Assembly (NCBI GenBank): GCA_029862165.1
Contig: JAOTXU010000014.1
Coordinates: forward strand, 25,910-89,909
DNA: 64,000 nucleotides
Source: Gammaproteobacteria bacterium
GTDB lineage: Bacteria; Pseudomonadota; Gammaproteobacteria; Steroidobacterales; JABDKV01
Reading direction: 5' to 3'
The notes under the pieces are model-generated. The model was not told where the DNA came from. It made no database searches and saw nothing but the letters and a program-made list of their open reading frames with translations. Shown piece after piece: positions 43,280 through 52,945 of the stretch (position 1 is the first letter of the stretch; each line of letters begins with the position of its first letter). Made by a program: the position numbers and the translations under genes.

Positions 43280-44671
43280 TTATTCCATACCCAGCTCGCG
43301 GATCTTTCGGGTTAGCGTATTACGGCCCCAGCCCAGCAACTCTGCAGCCCTTTGACGGCGACCTTCGGCGGCACTCAACGCCGCCTCTATCAGCGTGCGC
43401 TCAAACTCCGGCAGCAGTTTTGCGACCAACGCGGTCTCGCCTTGCGCGAGACGCTGCTCTGCCCACACGGCCAGCTGGCCTGACCAGCTACTGAAATCCG
43501 CGGCAGCCTGTGGACCGCCAAACTCCGAAGGTATATCGGCGGTTTGAATTTCGTTGCCCGGAGCAAGTGCGGTCAGTCGCCGACACGTGTTGACAAGCTG
43601 CCGTACATTGCCAGGCCACTCGAAGGCGACAAGAATACGCCGTGCGCCGTCACTCAGTGTTTTTGATGCCGTGCCCAGTTCGCGGGCCGCTTCAGCCAGA
43701 TAGTGCCTCAGCAACAACTCGATGTCGGTACGTCGCACACGCAATGGCGGAACATTTATATCAATGACATTTAACCGGTGGTACAGATCCTCGCGAAAGG
43801 CTCCTTCCTCTACGCGCCGATTCAGGTCGTGGTGTGTCGCGGCAATTACCCTTACATCGGTCTTGATCGGATTCTTGCCACCGACACGATAGAACTCGTT
43901 TTCAGCCAACACGCGCAACAGACGGGTTTGCAGTCCGGCCGGCATATCGCCAATTTCATCCAGAAACAAAGTACCGCCATCGGCTTGTTCAAAGCGGCCA
44001 TCGCGCTGCACGTCGGCGCCGGTAAACGCGCCCTTTTCGTGTCCAAACAATTCAGATTCGAGTAACTCGCCCGGTATAGCCGATATGTTCAGCGCCACAA
44101 ACGGACCGCTACTGCGAGGACTATTATCGTGCAATGCACGAGCTACAAGTTCCTTACCCGTTCCGGACTCTCCGGTAACGAGCACGTTCATACTGGAACT
44201 GGCCAGTCGCCCGATGGCACGATACACGCCTTGCATCGCCGGCGCCCGACCGATCATTCCCGGAATCTGCACTGCGGCTGGCTCTTCTGGTCGCGCTTTC
44301 TTCGACGTTGCTGCACGCTGCACCAGCGAGACCGCATCGTCTACGTCAAAAGGCTTCGGCAAATATTCGAAAGCACCGCCTTTGTAAGCCTGAACCGCGC
44401 TGTCCAGATCGCTGTGCGCGGTAATAACAATGACCGGCAGGTATTCGTGACGGGCACGTAATGCCTCCAACACGCTCAGACCGTCGACTTGCGGCATTCG
44501 AATGTCAGTGATCACTACATCCGGTAACTCCGTGTCCAGTGATGCCAATGCCGTCTGGCCATTTTCGAAACTGGTCGTCGTCATCGACGCCCGCTCCAGT
44601 GCTTGTTCCAGCACCCATCGAATCGATCGATCATCATCAATCAACCAGACATGTGTTTTACCGTCTTTCAT
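43280..44671 (-). CDS. ntrC: nitrogen regulation response regulator NtrC
   Basis: Sigma-54 activator. Receiver domain with Asp in VVITDIRMPQVDG, AAA+ domain with Walker A GESGTGKE, the sigma-54 contact loop ELFGHEKGAFTGA, Walker B GGTLFLDEIGDM, R-finger region and a C-terminal Fis-type helix-turn-helix (QRAAELLGWGRNTLTRKIRELG). The length of 463 residues is usual. It lies 11 bases downstream of ntrB. It probably activates the sigma-54 promoter found before glnA. Confidence 0.96.
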   Translation of the reverse strand: MKDGKTHVWLIDDDRSIRWVLEQALERASMTTTSFENGQTALASLDTELPDVVITDIRMPQVDGLSVLEALRARHEYLPVIVITAHSDLDSAVQAYKGGAFEYLPKPFDVDDAVSLVQRAATSKKARPEEPAAVQIPGMIGRAPAMQGVYRAIGRLASSSMNVLVTGESGTGKELVARALHDNSPRSSGPFVALNISAIPGELLESELFGHEKGAFTGADVQRDGRFEQADGGTLFLDEIGDMPAGLQTRLLRVLAENEFYRVGGKNPIKTDVRVIAATHHDLNRRVEEGAFREDLYHRLNVIDINVPPLRVRRTDIELLLRHYLAEAARELGTASKTLSDGARRILVAFEWPGNVRQLVNTCRRLTALAPGNEIQTADIPSEFGGPQAAADFSSWSGQLAVWAEQRLAQGETALVAKLLPEFERTLIEAALSAAEGRRQRAAELLGWGRNTLTRKIRELGME

Positions 44672-44682
44672 ATTCGGCGTGC

Positions 44683-45753
44683 TCAGGCAGGCAGATAGAT
44701 GCTAAATATCGTAGGCGCGCTCGCGCTACGCAACTGAATCAGTCCTTCATGCCGATTGATCAGATCCTGCGCGAGCGCAAGACCCAAACCGGTGCCGCCC
44801 GTGCGAGCTGTTATCAGAGGATAGAACAGTGTTTCACGCACCTCCTCTGCCACGCCGGGACCGTCGTCTTCAAAGTCGATGCGCGCCACCAGCGGATGCC
44901 GCTTTCCACGCAACTGGTACTGGGTCTCGGCACGCGTGCGCAAACGCAACGTACCACCAGCATTCAAAATCTGAATAGCATTGCGGCCAATATTCAATAG
45001 AGCCTGGGTAATCAGGTCGGCATCGAGCGAGAGATCAGGCAAGCTGGGGTCGTAGTCCTCAATAATGTTGATACTGGGGCTGGCCTCAGCGATAAGCAAT
45101 TTGTGTACACGATCCACTATTTGATGCACGTTTATCGCCCGCTTTTTTACCGGTTGATGTGGACCCAACATCGAATCGACGAGCTTTGCCAGCCTGTCTG
45201 CCTCCGAGATGATTACGTGTGTATATTCCTGCAGCTCGGCGCTATCGAGTTCACGTTGCAATAACTGCGCCGCGCCACGCAGCCCACTTAAGGGGTTCTT
45301 GATTTCATGCGCCAACTGGCGACTGATATTTCGACTTACGCTCTGTTGTGCCAGCAACGCTATCTCTCGATTGATATGCAGTCGAGGTTCCGCATCCAGC
45401 ATTTCCACCAGCAACTCTCTGCCTTCGGCGCGCTCCATCAGGCTCACCCTGCAATCGACGATGCGAGTCTCTCCGGGGGCGATGTGCAACGTCATTTCCC
45501 GACGCACCGATGGATTGCCGTCGGCCAGTACTCGCCGTAATTCTGCTTCGTAATCATCGTTACCGGGAAAACGCTCTGTCGTATTACCGCCTTTGGCTCG
45601 CGCATTGCTAACGCCTAGCAGGGACTCAGCCGCGGTATTAAGGTGTCTGATCGTGAGCTGGGCGTCCAAAACAACGATTGCGGTGGACAGAGCATCGATG
45701 ACGGACGATAACTCCGCCGGGTTGTCATATCGGTCGGGTGGTCCGGAAGACAT
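44683..45753 (-). CDS. ntrB: nitrogen regulation sensor histidine kinase NtrB
   Basis: Cytosolic kinase/phosphatase partner of NtrC controlled by PII. PAS domain (about 12-120, with AIVVLDAQLTIRHLNTAAESLLG), phosphoacceptor His in RQLAHEIKNPLSGLRGAAQLL, the catalytic domain N box (LLNIGRNAIQIL) and G boxes (FEDDGPGV, GGTGLGLALAQDLI). At 356 residues it is the expected size. No transmembrane segment. It sits between a DUF4124 gene and ntrC. Confidence 0.95.
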   Translation of the reverse strand: MSSGPPDRYDNPAELSSVIDALSTAIVVLDAQLTIRHLNTAAESLLGVSNARAKGGNTTERFPGNDDYEAELRRVLADGNPSVRREMTLHIAPGETRIVDCRVSLMERAEGRELLVEMLDAEPRLHINREIALLAQQSVSRNISRQLAHEIKNPLSGLRGAAQLLQRELDSAELQEYTHVIISEADRLAKLVDSMLGPHQPVKKRAINVHQIVDRVHKLLIAEASPSINIIEDYDPSLPDLSLDADLITQALLNIGRNAIQILNAGGTLRLRTRAETQYQLRGKRHPLVARIDFEDDGPGVAEEVRETLFYPLITARTGGTGLGLALAQDLINRHEGLIQLRSASAPTIFSIYLPA

Positions 45754-45767
45754 GGAGCAAAATGCGA

Positions 45768-46304
45768 TCAGTTCAATACGGACGTCTGCTTCACATAAAA
45801 AGTTACGGGCGTGCCCGTTGCAACTTCCTCACCGCTTCGATCGGTGACGCTTACCGATACTGTGTGGGTACCACGAAACACATTTCGAATCTCGTGCTTC
45901 TTGGAATTTGATGGCCAATCGTCTATTTCCTCATCGTCATATTTGACAACGATGCGATGACCGAAAACTAAACTGGGTTGCACTGCGACGTTCACCGACA
46001 ACACACCCCCGATGTTCCACAAGACCTGATCTGGCGTAGGTGCCGTAATGCCGACAAAGTTGTATGTGGCGGGAGCTTTATCGGCAGACAGTTCGGGCTT
46101 TGGCTCCTGTACTGGTGGCGATGCCTGCTCTCTGGTGCCGGGATCAAAGCTCATCGGATCGACAACCTCGATTTCATCCGCGTTTGGCTGTGGCTGATCC
46201 GAGTAATGCACGCGTCCCTGCTCATCGACCCAACGATACAGTGTCGTGCCAGCCAACAAGGTGCTGGCAGCAATCATCATGCATATTAATAGAGTAATCC
46301 GCAT
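45768..46304 (-). CDS. DUF4124 domain-containing exported protein
   Basis: Signal peptide MRITLLICMMIAASTLLA, then a DUF4124 segment (LYRWVDEQGRVHYSDQPQ), a Pro/Glu-rich linker and a C-terminal beta-sandwich-like domain (about 100-178, VNVAVQPSLVFGHRIVVKYDD, FRGTHTVSVSVTDRSGEEV). It is common for such a gene to sit between glnA and ntrB in this group of bacteria; its role is unknown. The ATG at 46304 has GGAGG very close (two bases); a later ATG cannot be excluded. Confidence 0.8.
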   Translation of the reverse strand: MRITLLICMMIAASTLLAGTTLYRWVDEQGRVHYSDQPQPNADEIEVVDPMSFDPGTREQASPPVQEPKPELSADKAPATYNFVGITAPTPDQVLWNIGGVLSVNVAVQPSLVFGHRIVVKYDDEEIDDWPSNSKKHEIRNVFRGTHTVSVSVTDRSGEEVATGTPVTFYVKQTSVLN

Positions 46305-46383
46305 AACCTCCAAGAATAGCCGATACGGGGGGGCAGTAACCAGCATATGGGTCACAGTAGCCACCTGATAAAGCGGCCTTATG

Positions 46384-46404
46384 AGACCGCTTCGGTCTTT
46401 TTTT
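46384..46404 (+). terminator. terminator-like hairpin facing the end of glnA
   Basis: AGACCG (46384-46389) and CGGTCT (46393-46398) close a three-base loop, followed by seven T. The U-run is on the plus strand, so it would stop transcription running into the glnA 3' end from the left, not glnA itself. No plus-strand gene ends nearby, so its purpose is unclear. Confidence 0.45.
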
Positions 46405-46409
46405 CCCAC

Positions 46410-47819
46410 TCAAAGGCTGTAGTACATATCGAACTCAACCGGGTGGGTGGTCATGCGTAGGCGCGTGACTTCTTCGCTTTTAAGCTCGATATAGGCGTCA
46501 ATCACATCGTCGGTGAATACACCGCCAGCAGTCAAAAATGCGCGATCAGCATCGAGCGCCGCCAGCGCCTCGTCGAATGAGAAACACACTTCGGGAATGT
46601 CGTAGGTCTCTTCAGGCGGCAAGTTATACAAATCCTTGTCCATAGCATCGCCGGGATGAATTCGATTCTGAATACCATCGAGACCCGCCATTAGCATGGC
46701 GGTGAAGGCAAAATATGGATTCCCGGTCGAGTCGGGGAAGCGCACTTCGATTCGTCTTGCATTAGGGTTGGGGACGTGCGGAATCCGAATGGATGCCGAA
46801 CGATTGCGTGCGGAGTAGGCCAGGAATACCGGCGCCTCGAAACCGGGCACCAGACGTTTGTAACTGTTGGTGCTCGCGTTAGCGAACGCGTTGATGGCAC
46901 GAGCGTGCTTTAGAACGCCACCGATGTAGTAGAGCGCGGTCTCGGAAAGTCCACCGTATTCGTCGCCACTAAAAAGATTCTTGCCGCCCTTGGACAGTGA
47001 CTGATGCACATGCATACCGTTGCCGTTATCGCCGACCACAGGTTTTGGCATAAACGTTGCGGTCTTGCCAAAATGATGCGCGACATTCATAACGACATAC
47101 TTGAGCGTCTGTACTTCGTCCGCTTTTTTCACCAGCGTATTAAACAGCACGCCGATTTCGCACTGGCCAGCGGTTGCGACTTCGTGATGATGTACTTCCG
47201 TTTTCAGGCCCATCTCATCCAGGACACGGCACATTTCGGAGCGCAGGTCGTGCAGGGAGTCAACTGGCGGAACCGGGAAGTAACCTCCCTTAACACTCGG
47301 ACGATGCCCAAAGTTGCCGTCCTCGTAGACTTTGTTGGAGTTCCAACCAGCCTCCTGCGAATCGATCTTGTAGAACGAACCGCTCATGTCGTTACCCCAA
47401 CGAACATCGTCGAATACGAAGAACTCGTTCTCGGGACCGAAATAGGCGGCATCGGCGACGCCGGTAGATTTCAAATACGCTTCGGCACGTTTTGCCAGCG
47501 AACGTGGATCGCGTTCGTAGCCTTGCATCGTCGAAGGCTCAATCACGTCGCATCGAAGAATTATTGTTTCTTCCTGCGGGAATGCGTCCAGCACACCGGT
47601 TGATGCTTCCGGCATCAAGATCATGTCCGATTCCTGGATGCCTTTCCAACCCGAAATCGAGGAGCCATCGAACATCTTGCCTTCTTCAAAGAAGTCGTCG
47701 TCGACCTGGCTGGCCGGCACTGTGACATGTTGTTCTTTGCCCCGTGTGTCGGTGAAGCGCAGATCTACAAAGGTGACTTCCTTTTTCTTGATTAACTCGA
47801 GCACATCAGCGGGTTTCAT
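46410..47819 (-). CDS. glnA: glutamine synthetase type I
   Basis: Makes glutamine from glutamate, ammonia and ATP; dodecameric. [27 protein letters not shown], the ammonium/glutamate loop [18 protein letters not shown]-site [13 protein letters not shown], and the adenylylation Tyr in [12 protein letters not shown], so it is of the GSI-beta kind regulated by GlnE. 469 residues. A sigma-54 promoter precedes it; ntrB and ntrC are downstream. Confidence 0.98.
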   Translation of the reverse strand: MKPADVLELIKKKEVTFVDLRFTDTRGKEQHVTVPASQVDDDFFEEGKMFDGSSISGWKGIQESDMILMPEASTGVLDAFPQEETIILRCDVIEPSTMQGYERDPRSLAKRAEAYLKSTGVADAAYFGPENEFFVFDDVRWGNDMSGSFYKIDSQEAGWNSNKVYEDGNFGHRPSVKGGYFPVPPVDSLHDLRSEMCRVLDEMGLKTEVHHHEVATAGQCEIGVLFNTLVKKADEVQTLKYVVMNVAHHFGKTATFMPKPVVGDNGNGMHVHQSLSKGGKNLFSGDEYGGLSETALYYIGGVLKHARAINAFANASTNSYKRLVPGFEAPVFLAYSARNRSASIRIPHVPNPNARRIEVRFPDSTGNPYFAFTAMLMAGLDGIQNRIHPGDAMDKDLYNLPPEETYDIPEVCFSFDEALAALDADRAFLTAGGVFTDDVIDAYIELKSEEVTRLRMTTHPVEFDMYYSL

Positions 47820-47902
47820 CAGTCGGTCCTCCCCGTTAGTTCAAATAGGAAACAACACAACGGTCCATCCGGCCGAAGTGCCGGTTGATACCAGCCGTGT
47901 TT

Positions 47903-47917
47903 GCAGGTTCCATGCCA
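47903..47917 (-). promoter_or_regulatory. sigma-54 promoter of glnA
   Basis: On the minus strand TGGCATGGAACCTGC has GG and GC ten bases apart (consensus TGGCAC-N5-TTGC), at 47917-47903. It predicts a start near 47892, about 73 bases before the ATG. Agrees with NtrC control of glnA. Confidence 0.78.
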
Positions 47918-47970
47918 GTTCTCCGGGACGCAGAATACCTGCAAATCGGCTCTTCTGCGCCGGTCCCGCC

Positions 47971-47985
47971 GCACTGCGTTAGTGC
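47971..47985. promoter_or_regulatory. NtrC-binding site upstream of glnA
   Basis: GCAC-N7-GTGC (GCACTGCGTTAGTGC) fits the NtrC consensus GCAC-N7-GTGC, about 86 bases before the predicted start. A weaker half-site, GCACCATCGTGACGC at 48003-48017, is 32 bases farther, close to three helical turns, the spacing known between the paired strong sites of the E. coli glnA promoter. The region is shared with the divergent glyQ. Confidence 0.6.
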
Positions 47986-48065
47986 GCCGCCGCCGGTGAG
48001 GCGCACCATCGTGACGCGGTGTAGTTAGTAAGTGCCTGAGTCCTCACGTTATACTCGCCGCGGCG

Positions 48066-48977
48066 ATGAATCAGACGACAAAATCACCCCAAACCTTCCA
48101 GGCGCTGGTTGATGCGCTGGCTTTGTATTGGGCCGAACATGGCTGTGTGCTGATGCAGCCCTACGATATGCCTATGGGTGCCGGCACGTTTCATCCCGCC
48201 ACATTCCTGCGGGCCATCGGCCCCGAACCGTGGCGGGCCGCGTATGTCCAGGCATGCCGACGTCCCACTGACGGCCGTTATGGTGAAAATCCGTTTCGCC
48301 TGCAGCACTACTATCAATACCAGGTCGTGTTGAAACCTTCGCCAGACGACATTCAGGATGTTTACCTCGGGTCGCTGCGTGCGCTGGGTTTTGACACTCT
48401 CACGCACGACGTTCGCTTTGTTGAGGATAACTGGGAGTCACCAACCCTCGGCGCGTGGGGCCTGGGCTGGGAAGTCTGGCTCAATGGCATGGAAGTAACG
48501 CAGTTCACTTATTTCCAGCAGGTTGGTGGACTGGATTGCAGGCCAGTTACCGGTGAACTCACATACGGGCTTGAAAGACTAGCTATGTACTTGCAATCCA
48601 AAGAAAGCATTTTTGACCTGGTATGGACCGAGGGGCCACAGGGCACCGTCACCTATGGCGATATTTTCCATCAAAACGAAGTCGAGATGTCCGCGTACAA
48701 TTTTAATCATGCGGACGTGGACAGTCTCTTTGCGTCGTTCGACACCTGCGAGCGTGAGTTTAAAAAGTTGATCGAGGCAGAGCTGGCGTTACCCGCCTAC
48801 GAGCAGGTCATGCTGGCGTCACATGCATTCAATTTGCTCGATGCGAGACACGCAATCTCAGTAACCGAACGTCAGCGATTTATTCTGCGAGTGCGAAGCA
48901 TGTCCAAAGCAATCGCCGAGTCCTACTACGCCAGTCGCAAGTCGCTGGGTTTCCCTCTACAGCCCGACGCGGCCTGA
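48066..48977 (+). CDS. glyQ: glycyl-tRNA synthetase alpha subunit
   Basis: Catalytic subunit of the bacterial alpha2beta2 glycyl-tRNA synthetase. [40 protein letters not shown] is the family start, with [25 protein letters not shown] and [10 protein letters not shown] downstream (class II motif 2). 303 residues. Followed by glyS at 15 bases. Confidence 0.97.
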   Translation: MNQTTKSPQTFQALVDALALYWAEHGCVLMQPYDMPMGAGTFHPATFLRAIGPEPWRAAYVQACRRPTDGRYGENPFRLQHYYQYQVVLKPSPDDIQDVYLGSLRALGFDTLTHDVRFVEDNWESPTLGAWGLGWEVWLNGMEVTQFTYFQQVGGLDCRPVTGELTYGLERLAMYLQSKESIFDLVWTEGPQGTVTYGDIFHQNEVEMSAYNFNHADVDSLFASFDTCEREFKKLIEAELALPAYEQVMLASHAFNLLDARHAISVTERQRFILRVRSMSKAIAESYYASRKSLGFPLQPDAA

Positions 48978-48992
48978 CAGACGCGTCCTGGC

Positions 48993-51077
48993 ATGAGCGA
49001 CACACAGGATTTTCTGGTCGAGATCGGCACCGAAGAGCTTCCGCCCCGGGCGCTAAGCAGACTGTCTCAGGAATTCGGACAAACCATAAGCGACGGCCTG
49101 CGTGAGGCCGGACTGGCGCACGGTAAGGTGTCGCTTTATGCCACACCCCGCCGTCTGGCCGTGCGGATCGAGTCGCTGCTCTCGCGCCAACCTGATCGCG
49201 AAATTGAGTTGCGTGGACCACCGGCCAAGATTGCGTTTGATGCCGATGGTAACCCGACCCGCGCCGCACAGGCTTTTGCCGAAAAATGCGGCGTGACCGT
49301 CGATGGCCTGCAACAGATTGAGACAGACAAGGGAACCTGGCTGGCGCATCGCGGCACTGAAGTCGGTAAGGCTACGGCTGAGTTGTTACCAGACATAGTT
49401 TCGACAGCGCTCGATAAATTACCGATTCCGAAGCGCATGCGCTGGGGCGCGCGTGAAGCGGAATTCGTGCGTCCCGTACATTGGGTAGTGATGATGCTCG
49501 ATGACCAAGTCGTACCCGCCAGCCTGTTTGATATTTATAGTGGTAACCGGACCTATGGTCATCGATTTCATGCGCCCGAAGCGCTGCCGCTTTCCTCACC
49601 AGCGGCATACGAAAAACTCCTTGCAGAACGCGGTCATGTGATCGCCAACTTTAATGAGCGCCGGGCAATCATCCGCAAAGACATCGATCTCGCGGCCAAA
49701 AAAGCTGGTGGCACCGTCGTAGCCGATGATGCATTACTCGATGAAGTCACGTCATTGGTGGAATGGCCGGTCGCAGTTACTGCTAGCTTCGACGAGCGTT
49801 TTCTCATGTTACCTGAAGAAGTTCTGATAGAAACGCTACAAGCACACCAGCGCTATTTCGCGGTGCGTGGCAAGAAAAACCTCCTGCCGACGTTTATTAC
49901 GGTCAGCAACATCGACAGTCATGACATTGAACAAGTTCGTACCGGTAACGAGCGTGTAGTCAGACCGCGGTTGGCCGACGCCGCGTTCTTCTGGGACAAC
50001 GATTGCAAGACACCACTGGCAGACCGCGTTGAGGCACTGGCTGGTGTAGTGTTCCAGAAAAAACTGGGAACACTTGCTGACAAGTCTGCCAGGGTTGAAA
50101 AACTCGCAACGGTATTGGCCACAGCGTTGGGCGTCGACAGCAAAACCGCCGCGCGTGCTGCACGTCTGGCTAAATGCGATCTGCTTAGCGAAATGGTGGG
50201 TGAATTCCCGGGGTTGCAGGGAACCATGGGGCGCTACTACGCGACACATGACAACGAGGCGGCGGACGTGGCTGCGGCCCTGGAGGAACAATATTTGCCA
50301 CGCTTTGCCGGCGATTCGCTGCCAGCTACCGATACCGGCAGTGTCCTGGCCGTCGCAGAAAAGCTCGACACCATCGCGGGCATTTTTGCGATTGACCAAC
50401 GCCCCACCGGCACGCGTGATCCATTCGGTTTGCGGCGTAGCGGTCTGGGTATCTTGCGGATTCTCATCGAGAAAGAAAAGGACGTCGACCTGACAGCGAT
50501 CATCGACACCGCGGTGAAGTTGCAGCCAGTGAACGAAAAGAAAGCCTCACTGGTCGATGATATCTATGCCTATCTGCTGGAACGTTTGCGCGCCTATTAC
50601 CTGGATAACGAAAAGGCGGGAATAACCGCACAAATGTTCGACGCTGTAGCTGCGCGGCAACCGCGCAGCCCGCTGGATTTTCATCAACGTCTGTTGGCAG
50701 TGCAGGAATTTGCCGGTCTCGATGCAGCGCAAGCCCTTGCCGCAGCCAACAAACGCATTGCCAATATTTTACGTAGCGCCGAAGACAAAATCCCGGAACA
50801 ACCGCGGGTCGAGGCGCTGGTGGACGAGGCGGAAAAGAAACTATATCAGCAAGTCGCTCAAATGCAGGAAGAAGTTATGCCGTTGCTGAAGCAGCGCGAT
50901 TACACGCAGGTATTAAGCCAGCTTGCGACACTACGCCCGGCGGTCGATCAGTTCTTTGACGATGTGCTGGTAATGGCAGACGACGAGGGGCTGCGTCGCA
51001 ACAGGCTCGCATTGCTAAGCCAACTTCGGCGTTTGTTTCTGCATACCGCAGATCTTTCGCGCATACAGGTCGGATGA
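48993..51077 (+). CDS. glyS: glycyl-tRNA synthetase beta subunit
   Basis: tRNA-recognition subunit. N-terminal FLVEIGTEELPPRALSRL, the HD-like domain segment LGVDSKTAARAARLAKCDLLSEMVGEFPGLQGTMG and the C-terminal anticodon-binding helices. 694 residues, usual. Overlaps gmhB by four bases. Confidence 0.97.
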   Translation: MSDTQDFLVEIGTEELPPRALSRLSQEFGQTISDGLREAGLAHGKVSLYATPRRLAVRIESLLSRQPDREIELRGPPAKIAFDADGNPTRAAQAFAEKCGVTVDGLQQIETDKGTWLAHRGTEVGKATAELLPDIVSTALDKLPIPKRMRWGAREAEFVRPVHWVVMMLDDQVVPASLFDIYSGNRTYGHRFHAPEALPLSSPAAYEKLLAERGHVIANFNERRAIIRKDIDLAAKKAGGTVVADDALLDEVTSLVEWPVAVTASFDERFLMLPEEVLIETLQAHQRYFAVRGKKNLLPTFITVSNIDSHDIEQVRTGNERVVRPRLADAAFFWDNDCKTPLADRVEALAGVVFQKKLGTLADKSARVEKLATVLATALGVDSKTAARAARLAKCDLLSEMVGEFPGLQGTMGRYYATHDNEAADVAAALEEQYLPRFAGDSLPATDTGSVLAVAEKLDTIAGIFAIDQRPTGTRDPFGLRRSGLGILRILIEKEKDVDLTAIIDTAVKLQPVNEKKASLVDDIYAYLLERLRAYYLDNEKAGITAQMFDAVAARQPRSPLDFHQRLLAVQEFAGLDAAQALAAANKRIANILRSAEDKIPEQPRVEALVDEAEKKLYQQVAQMQEEVMPLLKQRDYTQVLSQLATLRPAVDQFFDDVLVMADDEGLRRNRLALLSQLRRLFLHTADLSRIQVG

Positions 51078-51631
51078 GCGCGTCACGCGATCTAAAACTT
51101 GTGGTACTGGACCGTGACGGGACCATAAACCGGGACTCTGCGAACTACATCAAGTCTGCTGCCGAGTGGAAGGCGCTCCCACACAGCCTGGAGGCTATAG
51201 CGCAACTTTGTCATGCCGGCTGGACGGTATGCGTGGCCAGTAACCAGTCTGGTATTGGACGCGGTCTTTTTACCATCGTTGATCTGCATGAAATACACGC
51301 CAAGATGCAGAGTGAAATCGAATCGTTCGGTGGTCACATTGCCGGCTTTTATTTCTGCCCGCATACCCCGGATGATGATTGCGACTGCCGCAAGCCCAAG
51401 CCGGGACTGCTGCACGAGATCGCGGCACGGTTTGGCGTGGACATGACCGATGTGCCAGTGATTGGCGATTCCGAACGCGATCTGCAGGCCGCCGAAGCCG
51501 TTGGCGCCAGACCGATACTGGTGCGAACCGGAAATGGCCGCCGCGAATTGCGAGAGCACTACAAGGATGGTGAGGTTGAAGTTTATGGCGACCTTGCAGC
51601 AGCGGTTTCGGCCCTGCTTGCCGAAGAGTAA
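51074..51631 (+). CDS. gmhB: D,D-heptose 1,7-bisphosphate phosphatase
   Basis: HAD phosphatase in ADP-heptose synthesis for lipopolysaccharide core. Nucleophile motif VLDRDGTINRDS, motif II SNQSGIGRG, zinc-loop CDCRKPKPGLL (Cys and His ligands) and motif IV VIGDSERDLQAAEAVGA. 185 residues. Start ATG at 51074 overlaps the glyS stop (ATGA). It is followed at five bases by plsC-like. Confidence 0.95.
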   Translation: MSASRDLKLVVLDRDGTINRDSANYIKSAAEWKALPHSLEAIAQLCHAGWTVCVASNQSGIGRGLFTIVDLHEIHAKMQSEIESFGGHIAGFYFCPHTPDDDCDCRKPKPGLLHEIAARFGVDMTDVPVIGDSERDLQAAEAVGARPILVRTGNGRRELREHYKDGEVEVYGDLAAAVSALLAEE

Positions 51632-51635
51632 GCAA

Positions 51636-52352
51636 ATGCAATACTTGCTCTCATTGATTTTCACGGTACTACTGTTTCTCTGTATGCTGCCCTGCGCGGT
51701 TTGGGTCATTCTGGCCGCGCCGTTCGGGCGCTCGGCTTCTTATCGCGGCGCTATGGCCTGGGTCGGAATCGGGTTCTGGCTGGTTCGGGTGCTCTGTGGT
51801 CTGCGTTTTACGGTGAGTGGGCAGGAGAATATTCCAGAAGAAAACTGTGTCGTTTATCTTAAACACAGTTCCGTCTGGGAGACTCTGGCTGAACTGAAAG
51901 TCTTTCCGCAGCAAACCTGGGTCGTCAAACGAGAACTATATTGGATACCGCTGTTTGGCTGGGCGTTGGCCGCACTACGGCCGATTGCCATAGACCGTAG
52001 TGCGCATCAGTCGGCAGTAAAGCAAGTGATCGCGAAGGGCACCGAGAGCATCAGCAAGGGACTGTGGGTCATGATTTTCCCTGAGGGCACACGCATGCCA
52101 CCGGGCTCAACGCGTCGCTATGGATTGAGTGGTGCCTTACTGGCGCTGCAATCCAAACGGCGAATCGTCCCAGTTGCCCATAATGCAGAGGACTATTGGC
52201 CGCAACGAGGTCTGCTGAAACGTCCCGGTACGGTCAGCCTGGTAGTCGGTCCGCCCATAGAAACAGAGGGGCGCGAAGCAAAAGACATCAACGATGATGC
52301 ACAGGCCTGGATCGAGAAAACAATGCGGCAGATCAGTACCAGCTACCAGTGA
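51636..52352 (+). CDS. 1-acyl-sn-glycerol-3-phosphate acyltransferase (PlsC family)
   Basis: Inner-membrane acyltransferase making phosphatidic acid. Two N-terminal hydrophobic helices (LLSLIFTVLLFLCMLPCAVWVILAA), then the acyltransferase block: KHSSVWETLAEL in place of the usual NHxxxxD (the Asp is Glu), motif II/III KRELYWIPLFGW, IDR, and FPEGTR. His-x4-Glu variants occur in part of this family, so activity is likely. ATG at 51636 gives 238 residues; the longer frame runs back into gmhB. Follows gmhB by four bases. Confidence 0.88.
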   Translation: MQYLLSLIFTVLLFLCMLPCAVWVILAAPFGRSASYRGAMAWVGIGFWLVRVLCGLRFTVSGQENIPEENCVVYLKHSSVWETLAELKVFPQQTWVVKRELYWIPLFGWALAALRPIAIDRSAHQSAVKQVIAKGTESISKGLWVMIFPEGTRMPPGSTRRYGLSGALLALQSKRRIVPVAHNAEDYWPQRGLLKRPGTVSLVVGPPIETEGREAKDINDDAQAWIEKTMRQISTSYQ

Positions 52353-52511
52353 TAGCCGGCACCCGATCGTTAGACTGTGTCCGATTCGGATCCTCGCCCT
52401 GCTCGTCTGCTTTTGCCAAGTGCGGACGCTCACTAGCTCACTAGCTCACAATTCGCGGCGCCCACGGGGCGGCATCCGGCCACAAGCGGACGTTCTCGAT
52501 CCCGTTGCCTG

Positions 52512-52945
52512 ATACTATTCGGCCTGCGCCTAACCATCCAAAGCAAACTGCCAGAGGAAGCCAACACGGCCATCATCTGGCTCTCCACACTTGATGGAAA
52601 CCGGGGCGGCTATGAAACACTCATCAGCTCAGGCGATTTACAGCTTATCAAAATGGATGATCTTGCCACCCAAATACAGGCCTATTACGCGCGCGCAGAG
52701 GAGATCTCGGATACGGCCAAATCACATACAGCTATCCGAGATAGAATCTTTTCGTCCCAGAACTGCCTGGGAAGTGGTTTTGGCCAAACCTCACTGGAAG
52801 AGCTTATAGAAATTGTCCGAAACGACATGCAATTCGCGTCAGAGTTATCGACCTTTCAATTTACGGCGCCCTTCAAATTGAAGCCTTGAAAGAGTTCGCC
52901 GCTCAAGCGCAAGACCTGATCGCCGCCATTGAGGAGACAAAATAA
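52512..52945 (+). pseudogene. DUF6090-like C-terminal remnant with frameshift
   Basis: The translated segment TLISSGDLQLIKMDDLATQI, then QAYYARAEEI and FSSQNCLGSGFG, is the C-terminal half of the family whose intact member follows. It has no N-terminus. The frame ends at TGA 52887, but the neighbouring frame carries on the same protein (ALKEFAAQAQDLIAAIEETK) to a TAA at 52943, so a one- or two-base shift near 52870 broke it. The TAA overlaps the next ATG (TAATG). The family is known only as DUF6090. Confidence 0.7.
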
